NCBI GenBank assembly: GCA_046735265.1 | Contig: JBKPSZ010000253.1 | Location: forward strand, 1-16,314 | Source of the DNA: DATBFU01 sp046735265 | Lineage (GTDB): Bacteria > Acidobacteriota > Thermoanaerobaculia > UBA5066 > Gp7-AA6 | DNA: 16,314 bases | Direction of reading: 5' to 3' | In this document: positions 1-6,404 of the stretch, one piece after another | Position numbering within the stretch: the stretch's first letter is position 1 | Layout of the letters: every line of letters begins with the position of its first letter | Notes under the pieces: generated by a model | What the model was told of the DNA's origin: nothing | Seen by the model: only the letters and a program-made list of their open reading frames with translations | Databases searched by the model: none | Translations under genes and position numbers: made by a program

Positions 1-3000
1 GCGTCCCCGGCGGCGCCGCCGCCGGCGCCGGCCCCTCCGGCGGTCCCGCTGACCGCGGCGGCAACACCCGTCTCCGCGTCTTCGGCGGCGGCTCCGGGCG
101 CCGAGCGTCAACCGCTCCGCGGAGCGCCGCTCCGGGTGGCGGAGAACATGGAAGCGTCTCTCGCGGTCCCGACCGCGACGTCTCAGCGGAAGATCCCGGT
201 CAAGCTCGTGGACGAGAACCGGCGCGTCGTCAACGACGACCGCACCGCCAACGAGCTGTCGAAGATCTCCTTCACGCACCTGATCGGCTGGGCGGTCATC
301 CGGGCGCTCGAGGCGTTCCCGCGCTTAAACGACGCCTTCGACTCCTCTTCGGGAACGCCGACGCGCGTGCGCCGGGATTCGATCGCCTTCGGCCTCGCGG
401 TGGACGTCGCGAAGTCGGACGGCTCGAGGTCGCTCCTCGTCCCCAACGTCAAAGGGGTCGAGAAGATGACGTTCGCCGAGTTCGTGGCGGCGGCGGACGA
501 CGTCGTCCAACGCGCGCGCCGGGGGAAGCTCCAGGTCTCGGATTTCGAAGGGACGACCGTCTCACTGACCAACCCCGGCACGCTCGGCACGACCGCCTCG
601 GTCCCGCGTCTGATGCCGGGCCAGGGCCTGATCGTGGCGACCGGGGCGATCGAGTACCCCGCGGAGTTCGCGGCGATGTCTCCCGCCACGCTGTCGAGTC
701 TCGCGGTCAGCAAAGTCGTGACGGTGACGTCCACGTACGATCACCGGATCATCCAGGGCGCCGAGTCGGGGCTCTTCCTCGCGCGCGTCGAGGAGCTCCT
801 GCTCGGCAAGCACGAGTTCTACGAGGGGGTCTTCGCGGATCTCGGGGTGCGGTACAAGCCGCTCCACTGGGCCGTGGACGCGGGGACGGGCGACGGGCGG
901 ACGCGAGAGATCGCGAAGCAGGCTCAGGTGCTCGCCTTGATCAACTCCTATCGCGTGCGCGGGCACCTGATCGCGGACATCGATCCGCTCCGCATCCGTC
1001 CGCTTGCGAGCCATCCGGAGCTCGAGCTCGAGACGCACGGCCTGACGATCTGGGACCTGGACCGCGAGTTCTGGACGGGACACCTCGCCGGCGGCGACTA
1101 CATGCCGCTGCGCGACATCATCGCCGTGATGCACCGCGTCTATTGCGGACGCGTCGGCACCGAGTATCGCCACATCTCGAGTCCGGAGGAGAAGGAGTGG
1201 ATCCGCCGCCGGATCGGAGCGGTCCCCGAGCCCCTTCCCGCCGGCGTGCGCCGTCGGATCCTGGAGAAGCTGATCGCCGCCGAGACCTTCGAGCGCTTTC
1301 TCGGCACGAAGTTCCTCGGGCAGCGCCGCTACTCGGTCGAAGGTTGCGAGACGGCCATCCCTCTGCTCGACCGCCTGGTCGAGGGCGCGGCGGAGCGCGG
1401 GGTCGAGGAGATCGTCCTCGGCATGTCGCACCGGGGGCGTCTCAACATCATGGCCAACGTCGTCGGAAGCCCGGCCGAGCGGATCTTCGCGGGCTTCGAG
1501 GGAACGGTGCACCCCGACTTTCCGGCCGACGAAGGGGACGTCAAATACCACCAGGGCGCGCACACCGAGCGCGAGACCGGCTCGGGCGTCATCCGGATCG
1601 ACGTCCCGTCGAACCCGTCGCATCTGGAGGCGGTGGATCCCGTCGTCGAGGGCATGGCGCGGGCGAAGCAGGAGCGGCTGGGTCGCGGTCCGGAAACCTG
1701 GGACCGGGTCCTTCCGGTTCTGCTCCACGGCGACGCGGCCTTCGCCGGGCAGGGGATGGTCGTGGAAACTCTGAACCTCTCCCAGCTCTCGGGCTATCGC
1801 ACCGGCGGAACGATCCACATCGTCATCAACAACCAGATCGGTTTCACGACGCCGCCGTCCGCCGGCCGCTCTTCCGAGTACTCGACCGACGCGGCCAAGA
1901 TCATCCAGGTCCCGATCTTCCACATCAACGCCGACGACCCCGAGGCCGCCGAGCGTGTGCTCCAGATCGCGCTCGACTACCGAAAGACGTTCCACAAGGA
2001 CGTCGTCCTCGATCTCATCGGCTTCCGGCGGCACGGGCACAACGAGGGGGACGAGCCCACCTATACGCAGCCGGTGATGTACAAGAAGATCGCGGAGCAC
2101 CCGGGCGTCCGAACGCTCTACGCCCGCCGCCTGATTCACGAGGGGGTGCTCTCCGCGGAGGAGGCCGAGGCACTCGAGTCGCGCCAGGTCGCGCTCTACG
2201 AGCAGGCGCTCGCCGCGGCTCAGCAGGCCGCGCGCCGATCCGGGCCCCCGGCCGCCGCCGTTCCGCGTTCCCCCGCGCATCCGGTCGAGATCGAGACCGG
2301 AGTTTCGCGCGAGACGCTCGCCCGCATCGGCCGCGTCCTGACCACGGTCCCCGCCGGGTTCCGCTTGAACCCGAAGATGGTCCAGCAGCTCACGCGGCGG
2401 TCCCGCATGACCGAGGGCGCGATCCCGCTCGACTGGGGGACCGCGGAAGCGCTCGCCTTCGGATCGCTCCTGCTCGAAGGCAACGGCGTGCGGATCTCCG
2501 GCCAGGACTCGAGCCGCGGCACTTTCTCGCAGCGGCACGTCGTCTTCCACGACGCGGTGACGGGAGAGAAGTGGACGCCCCTCTCGACTCTCGATCCGAA
2601 GCAGGCCTCGTTCGCCGCCTGCGACAGCCCGCTCTCCGAGGCCGGCGTGCTCGGGTTCGAGTACGGATACAGTGTCGAGTCCCCTTCGACGCTCGTCCTT
2701 TGGGAGGCGCAGTTCGGCGACTTCGCCAACGGCGCTCAGGTGATCATCGACCAGTTCGTCGCGTCGGCCGAGGACAAGTGGCGGGAGACCTCGGGCCTCG
2801 GGATGCTCCTGCCGCACGGCTCGGAGGGGCAGGGGCCCGAGCACTCGAGCGCCCGCATCGAGCGCTACCTCCAGCTCTGCGCCGACGGGAACCTCCGGAT
2901 TGCCAACGCCACGACCCCGGCGCAGTACTTCCACGTCCTGCGGCGCCAGATGCGGCAGGAGCCGGCCCGCCCGCTCGTGCTGTTCACGCCGAAGAGCCTC

Positions 3001-3453
3001 CTCCGCCTGCCCGCCGCGGCGTCGCCGCTGGAGGATCTGACGCACGGCGGATTCCAGGCGTGTCTCGACGACCCGGAGGCCGGGCAGCGGCGCGGCGCGG
3101 ATCGCCTGCTCCTCTGCAGCGGCAAGGTGTATTACGACCTGCGCGCTGAGCGGGAGAAGAGGGGCGATCGCCGCACGGCCCTCGTCCGGATCGAGCAGCT
3201 CTATCCCTTCCCGTCGGAGTCGCTCTCGGCGCTCCTCTCGGCGTACCCCGGTTTCCGCGACCTTCTCTGGGTTCAGGAAGAGCCGAGGAACATGGGAGCC
3301 TGGTCTTTCATCCAGCCGCTGGTGGAAGAGATCCGGCCCGGCTTACCGCTTCGCTACGTCGGCCGAGTCGGCTCGGCCTCTCCGGCCACGGGCAACGCCT
3401 CGGTCCACAAGAAGGAGCTCGAAACCCTGCTCTCCGAGGCGTTCGCGCAATAG
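1..3453 (+). CDS. kgd: Multifunctional 2-oxoglutarate dehydrogenase E2/E1 (Kgd/SucA type), 5'-truncated by the window
   Basis: Fused TCA-cycle enzyme: thiamine-diphosphate 2-oxoglutarate decarboxylase/dehydrogenase (E1) preceded by a succinyltransferase-like (E2) domain, cytosolic. The frame is open from base 1 and encodes an Ala/Pro-rich linker (1-105). It then continues without a break into the E2 fold, so the GTG at 136 is internal and the true start lies upstream. The E2 core spans about 120-830, with its active-site His at 742-744 in the HRIIQG motif typical of Kgd. The E1 part spans about 870-3450: SHRGRLN at 1426-1446, ThDP-binding GDAAFAGQG at 1729-1755 followed by NNQIGFTT from 1828, HNEGDEP near 2038, and a C-terminal WVQEEPRNMGAW segment near 3268. 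The 1,150 visible residues compare with about 1,200-1,250 for the family. No lipoyl domain is visible. Family assignment is very secure; whether oxidative or decarboxylating activity dominates cannot be read from sequence. Confidence 0.95.
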   Translation, partial: ASPAAPPPAPAPPAVPLTAAATPVSASSAAAPGAERQPLRGAPLRVAENMEASLAVPTATSQRKIPVKLVDENRRVVNDDRTANELSKISFTHLIGWAVIRALEAFPRLNDAFDSSSGTPTRVRRDSIAFGLAVDVAKSDGSRSLLVPNVKGVEKMTFAEFVAAADDVVQRARRGKLQVSDFEGTTVSLTNPGTLGTTASVPRLMPGQGLIVATGAIEYPAEFAAMSPATLSSLAVSKVVTVTSTYDHRIIQGAESGLFLARVEELLLGKHEFYEGVFADLGVRYKPLHWAVDAGTGDGRTREIAKQAQVLALINSYRVRGHLIADIDPLRIRPLASHPELELETHGLTIWDLDREFWTGHLAGGDYMPLRDIIAVMHRVYCGRVGTEYRHISSPEEKEWIRRRIGAVPEPLPAGVRRRILEKLIAAETFERFLGTKFLGQRRYSVEGCETAIPLLDRLVEGAAERGVEEIVLGMSHRGRLNIMANVVGSPAERIFAGFEGTVHPDFPADEGDVKYHQGAHTERETGSGVIRIDVPSNPSHLEAVDPVVEGMARAKQERLGRGPETWDRVLPVLLHGDAAFAGQGMVVETLNLSQLSGYRTGGTIHIVINNQIGFTTPPSAGRSSEYSTDAAKIIQVPIFHINADDPEAAERVLQIALDYRKTFHKDVVLDLIGFRRHGHNEGDEPTYTQPVMYKKIAEHPGVRTLYARRLIHEGVLSAEEAEALESRQVALYEQALAAAQQAARRSGPPAAAVPRSPAHPVEIETGVSRETLARIGRVLTTVPAGFRLNPKMVQQLTRRSRMTEGAIPLDWGTAEALAFGSLLLEGNGVRISGQDSSRGTFSQRHVVFHDAVTGEKWTPLSTLDPKQASFAACDSPLSEAGVLGFEYGYSVESPSTLVLWEAQFGDFANGAQVIIDQFVASAEDKWRETSGLGMLLPHGSEGQGPEHSSARIERYLQLCADGNLRIANATTPAQYFHVLRRQMRQEPARPLVLFTPKSLLRLPAAASPLEDLTHGGFQACLDDPEAGQRRGADRLLLCSGKVYYDLRAEREKRGDRRTALVRIEQLYPFPSESLSALLSAYPGFRDLLWVQEEPRNMGAWSFIQPLVEEIRPGLPLRYVGRVGSASPATGNASVHKKELETLLSEAFAQ

Positions 3454-3494
3454 CCGCGCGCCGGAGCCGCGGGAACCGAAAGGGGGTCGCCGCC

Positions 3495-3797
3495 ATGCCG
3501 AAACGCGTCGCCGTCCTCGTCGCGCTCGCCGCCCTCGTCCGGCTGTCGTCGGCGGGACGGGCCGAGCCCTCCGCCGACTCCCCGAAGACGGTCACCTGTT
3601 CCTTCAGCAACCCCGCCTATTCCGGCTGGTGCAAGCAGAATGCGCCGATCCCGAAGGACGCCACCGGCGACCAGGTCTGTCAGGACATCCTGCGTTGCCT
3701 GAACGACACGCAGTGCAGCGGGACCTATTGCAACGCCACGACGCTGCGCGGCGGGTGGAAGCTCGAGTCCGTGGACGCCGGGAAGAAATCGCCGTAG
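3495..3797 (+). CDS. Small secreted six-cysteine protein, function unknown
   Basis: A 100-residue protein I do not recognise. It opens with a signal-peptide-like segment (MPKR, then an Ala/Val/Leu-rich stretch to about residue 23, with a plausible cleavage near AGRA). The mature part is about 77 residues with six cysteines, in the local contexts TVTC, GWC, QVC, LRC, TQC and TYC; even spacing suggests three disulfides in the periplasm or outside the cell. The ATG is preceded by AGGGGG at 3481-3486, eight nt upstream, which supports this start. It lies 41 nt after the dehydrogenase stop, and its own stop codon overlaps the ribosome-binding site of the next small secreted gene, so the two are probably expressed together. 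Coding call good, function unknown. Confidence 0.7.
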   Translation: MPKRVAVLVALAALVRLSSAGRAEPSADSPKTVTCSFSNPAYSGWCKQNAPIPKDATGDQVCQDILRCLNDTQCSGTYCNATTLRGGWKLESVDAGKKSP

Positions 3798-3801
3798 GAG
3801 G
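3796..3801 (+). promoter_or_regulatory. Shine-Dalgarno AGGAGG overlapping the preceding stop codon
   Basis: AGGAGG begins inside the TAG stop (3795-3797) of the six-cysteine gene and sits 8 nt before the ATG at 3810. This is one of the strongest ribosome-binding sites in the window and fixes the next start. Confidence 0.8.
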
Positions 3802-3809
3802 AAGCTCCC

Positions 3810-4184
3810 ATGAAGAAGACGCTGCTCGTTCTCCTGACGTTCGCTTCGGCGCTGGTGCTCGCGCAGTCCGGCGCTCCGCCGTCGCCGAAGACCCCCAGCT
3901 ACGCGATGGAGGTGAAGATCTCTCCTTTGCCGGGGGCCGCGGGCCAGTACGTCGGCGAAGCGACGGTCCAGGATCTCTCGACGGGACAGACCGTCTTCTC
4001 GCCCCGCGTTCAGGTCCGGGCGGGACGATCGGAAATCGCGTCGAACGAGGCCGGGAAGGGAAAGCTCGACTACACGCTTTCGGTCTCGGTCGAAGGAGAA
4101 GGAAAGCAGGCGAACTTCCAGCTCGAAGTCCACGACGGGGAGACCCTGCTCGCCTCGGGAAAGGCGGCGGTCAAGCTCCGCTGA
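3810..4184 (+). CDS. Small secreted beta-rich protein, function unknown
   Basis: A 124-residue protein with a classical signal peptide: MKK, hydrophobic LLVLLTFASALVLA, cleavage probably near residue 18-19 (ALVLAQ-S). The mature chain alternates hydrophobic and polar residues (YAMEVKISPLP, YVGEATVQDL, LDYTLSVSVEG, ANFQLEVHDG), as expected of a compact beta-sandwich, and has no cysteine. The pattern of a 'sPRVqVRaG' strand resembles small beta modules seen beside secretin- or BlaR-like proteins in Gram-negative bacteria, but this is only a resemblance. The strong AGGAGG site and the 12-nt gap to the six-cysteine gene suggest a bicistronic pair of exported proteins. No enzyme motif is visible. 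Confidence 0.72.
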   Translation: MKKTLLVLLTFASALVLAQSGAPPSPKTPSYAMEVKISPLPGAAGQYVGEATVQDLSTGQTVFSPRVQVRAGRSEIASNEAGKGKLDYTLSVSVEGEGKQANFQLEVHDGETLLASGKAAVKLR

Positions 4185-4200
4185 TACCGGGAAAGCGCGC

Positions 4201-4299
4201 CTGAGTTCTTCGATCGATCGCCGCGGTCTCTTCCGCGCCGGCGCCGCGGCCGTAGCCGCGCGTCTCGCCAGAGGCGCTGCGCGAGGCGCTCCCGCGCCC
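4201..4299 (+). other. In-frame Tat-signal-like extension of the iminopeptidase, opening with CTG
   Basis: Upstream of the GTG at 4300 the frame stays open and reads LSSSIDRRGLFRAGAAAV, then Ala/Arg-rich residues to APAPV. This is a recognisable twin-arginine signal layout (polar n-region, RRGLF, alanine-rich h-region, Ala-Pro-Ala). No ATG, GTG or TTG exists in any frame between the preceding stop (4182-4184) and 4300. The only in-frame near-cognate start is CTG at 4201, with a weak GGGAAAG at 4189-4195. Either a CTG start is used or an original ATG was altered. Confidence 0.5.
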
Positions 4300-5223
4300 G
4301 TGCGCCCCGGAACCGAGGTCAAGACCGGCGGGATCCGCCTGATCCCGGTCGACGGCAAGTACCGCGTCTGGACGAAGAAGGTGGGATCGGGAAAGATCAA
4401 GCTCCTCACCCTCCACGGGGGACCCGGCTGCACGCACGAGTACTTCGAGTGCTTCGAGGACTTCCTGCCGCAGCAGGGCGTCGAGTTCTACTACTACGAC
4501 CAGCTCGGCTCCTACTACTCGGACCAGCCGAAGGACCCGAATCTCTGGAGGATCGAGCGGTTCCGGGAGGAGGTCGAGCAGGTTCGCCGGGGGCTCGGCC
4601 TCGAGGGCTTCTACCTTCTCGGCCACTCGTGGGGCGGGATGCTCGGCATCGACTACGTCCTGAAGTACCCGCAGCACGTCAAAGGCTTCATCCTCTCCAA
4701 CATGACGGCGTCGATCGGTTCCTACGTGGAGTACGTCGGCAAGCTCCGCGCGGCGCTGCCGCGGGAGGTCCTCTCGGTTCTCGAGCGCTACGAGTCGAAA
4801 GGGGAGTACGAGGCGCCGGAATACGAAGAAGCGATGTTCGGCCACGTCTACAGCCGGCACATCTGCCGGCTCGATCCGTGGCCCGATCCGGTCGTGCGCA
4901 CGTTCCGGCACCTGGCGAAGCCGGTCTACAACACCATGCAGGGGCCGAACGAGTTCGTCGTGACCGGGACCTTCAAGAACTGGGACCGCTGGAAGGATCT
5001 GCCGAAGATCTCCGTCCCCACGCTCGTCATCGGCGCGCGCTACGACGAGATGAGCCTGGAGGACATCCGCCGCGAGGGCGCGCTCGTTCCGAAGTCGCGC
5101 GTCTGGATCTGCGAGAACGGCAGCCACCTGGCGATGTACGACGACCAGGCGTCCTATTTTCGCGGGCTCGTCACCTTCCTCCAGGACGTTGAAGCGGGGC
5201 GGTTTCGCGGCCAGAAGGCGTGA
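4300..5223 (+). CDS. Prolyl iminopeptidase-like alpha/beta hydrolase (peptidase family S33)
   Basis: Serine peptidase of the S33 family, expected to remove N-terminal proline or other residues from short peptides. Numbered from the GTG at 4300 (307 aa), it has the oxyanion-hole motif HGGPG at residues 39-43, the nucleophile elbow GHSWGG with Ser110, and a likely catalytic Asp249 (GARYDE) and His276 (NGSH). Spacing and length fit the proline iminopeptidase/tricorn-interacting-factor F1 group. The GTG has no obvious ribosome-binding site. The frame is open upstream with a Tat-like signal from 4201, so the native protein may be 340 residues and exported; see the separate entry. The stop overlaps the GTG of the DUF167 gene (GTGA), implying translational coupling. 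Substrate specificity is not decidable here; amino-acid amidase activity is possible. Confidence 0.9.
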   Translation: MRPGTEVKTGGIRLIPVDGKYRVWTKKVGSGKIKLLTLHGGPGCTHEYFECFEDFLPQQGVEFYYYDQLGSYYSDQPKDPNLWRIERFREEVEQVRRGLGLEGFYLLGHSWGGMLGIDYVLKYPQHVKGFILSNMTASIGSYVEYVGKLRAALPREVLSVLERYESKGEYEAPEYEEAMFGHVYSRHICRLDPWPDPVVRTFRHLAKPVYNTMQGPNEFVVTGTFKNWDRWKDLPKISVPTLVIGARYDEMSLEDIRREGALVPKSRVWICENGSHLAMYDDQASYFRGLVTFLQDVEAGRFRGQKA

Positions 5224-5657
5224 AGCGCGGGGCGTCCGGAGGTCCGGCGTCGCCCGATCCGCCCTGGTCGCGGCGCGTGCCGGGCGGCGTGGAGCTTCGC
5301 GTCAAGGTCGTTCCCGGCGCCTCGCGTCCCGGGATCGCGGGAACGCTCGGCGATCGCCTGAAGCTGCGCGTCGCGGAGCCGGCCGAAGACGGTCGCGCGA
5401 ATCGCGCCGTCGAAAAGCTCCTGCGAGAATGGCTCGGCGCGACCTCGGCCGAGATCGTGTCGGGGCACGGCGCGCCGACGAAGACGGTCCGGATCGCGGG
5501 GAACGTCGCGATCCCCGCCGTGCACCTGCCCGACGGCGGTATCAGCGCTTCTTCGGACGCAGCGCCTCGAACGCCGTCTCGAGCGTCGCCCTCGGGATCC
5601 TCCGGTAGTCGGAGAACTCGCCCGCGCCCGCCAGCCACTCGGCGCCGTCCATCGTGA
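5220..5657 (+). CDS. DUF167 (YggU) family protein with an extended, probably non-native tail
   Basis: A small conserved protein of the DUF167/YggU family, whose function is not established. The domain covers about residues 23-95: VELRVKVVPGAS, GDRLKLRVAEPAEDGRAN and EIVSGHGAPTKTVRI are the family's usual segments. The GTG start at 5220 overlaps the iminopeptidase stop as GTGA, so it is probably translated by coupling. Family members usually end soon after the last strand. Here the frame continues about 40 residues of Ser/Arg/Pro-rich sequence, from about 5540 to 5657, that lies antisense to the 3' end of the convergent dienoyl-CoA reductase. That tail has the composition of antisense read-through, not of a domain. 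Confidence 0.82.
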   Translation: MKRGASGGPASPDPPWSRRVPGGVELRVKVVPGASRPGIAGTLGDRLKLRVAEPAEDGRANRAVEKLLREWLGATSAEIVSGHGAPTKTVRIAGNVAIPAVHLPDGGISASSDAAPRTPSRASPSGSSGSRRTRPRPPATRRRPS

Positions 5658-6402
5658 CGACGTCTCCGGTCTGAAAGGGACAGAGGTCGGAGAGGAGGAA
5701 GGTCGCCAGGTTCGCGATCTCCTCGGGCGTTCCGAAACGACCGAAAGGAATCCGCGCGACGGCTTTCTCTTCCGCCCCGGCGCCGGCCATCAGACGGGAG
5801 AACGCCCCGGGAGTCGGAATGGGCCCCGGCGCGATCGCATTGACGCGGATACCGGCGTACCCCCACTCGACGGCGAGCGAGCGCGTCATCGCGAGCACCC
5901 CGGCCTTCGCGCAGGCGGACGGGAGCGCGTACGCGGTGCCCGTCCAAGCATAGGTCGTCAGGATCGAGAGGATGGCCCCGGGCGCGCGGCGCTCGAGCAG
6001 GTGGCGTCCCACGGCGAGCGTGCAGTGGACCGAGCCGTGGAGCACGGTCCGGACGACCGCGTCGAATCCGTTCGGGGTCAGTTTCTCGGAGAAGGCGAGG
6101 AAATTTCCGGCGGCATTGTTGACGAGCCCGTCGAGCTTGCCGAAGCGGGAAACGGCGAACGCGACGAGCGCCGCGACTTCGTCCGGCTCGCGGACGTCCG
6201 CGGGAAAGTGCGCCGCTTCTCCTCCGGCGCTCGCCGCGGAGGCGATCTCTTTCTCGGACGCTTCGAGCCGCTCGCGCCGGCGTCCGGCGATGACGACGCG
6301 AGCGCCGCACGCCGCGAAGGCCTTCGACATCGCGAGCCCGAGTCCGGACCCGCCGCCGGTCACGAGGATCGCCTTTCCGGCGAGCGTGCGCGGCTCGAAC
6401 AT
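5542..6402 (-). CDS. 2,4-dienoyl-CoA reductase, SDR type (DECR1-like)
   Basis: NADPH-dependent short-chain dehydrogenase of 286 aa, probably reducing 2,4-dienoyl-CoA during breakdown of unsaturated fatty acids. The Rossmann motif GGGSGLG is at residues 16-22 and NNAAGN at 95-100. The active site follows the mitochondrial DECR1 plan: Tyr151, Ser162 and Lys166 have the same spacing as human Tyr199, Ser210 and Lys214, so the usual YxxxK tyrosine is Ser. APGPIPTPGAFSRL (191-204) is also typical of the DECR group. Start: the ATG at 6402 lies 2 nt after the S9 peptidase stop. The frame is open for about 850 nt further upstream, but that part is antisense-type translation of the peptidase. It is the last gene of a tight four-gene unit. 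Other enoyl-CoA or peroxisomal-type SDR activity is possible. Confidence 0.88.
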   Translation of the reverse strand: MFEPRTLAGKAILVTGGGSGLGLAMSKAFAACGARVVIAGRRRERLEASEKEIASAASAGGEAAHFPADVREPDEVAALVAFAVSRFGKLDGLVNNAAGNFLAFSEKLTPNGFDAVVRTVLHGSVHCTLAVGRHLLERRAPGAILSILTTYAWTGTAYALPSACAKAGVLAMTRSLAVEWGYAGIRVNAIAPGPIPTPGAFSRLMAGAGAEEKAVARIPFGRFGTPEEIANLATFLLSDLCPFQTGDVVTMDGAEWLAGAGEFSDYRRIPRATLETAFEALRPKKR

Positions 6403-6404
6403 CG

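Noticed and set aside
1..120. Dense gcc/gcg repeats at the start, resembling a simple repeat
   Set aside because: Reads in frame as an Ala/Pro interdomain linker of the fused dehydrogenase.
562..3045. 827-residue open frame on the minus strand, and a 668-residue frame on the plus strand at 1143-3149, both over the dehydrogenase
   Set aside because: Arg/Ala/Gly-rich translations with no motif; typical shadows of a G+C-rich gene whose true frame has clear domains.
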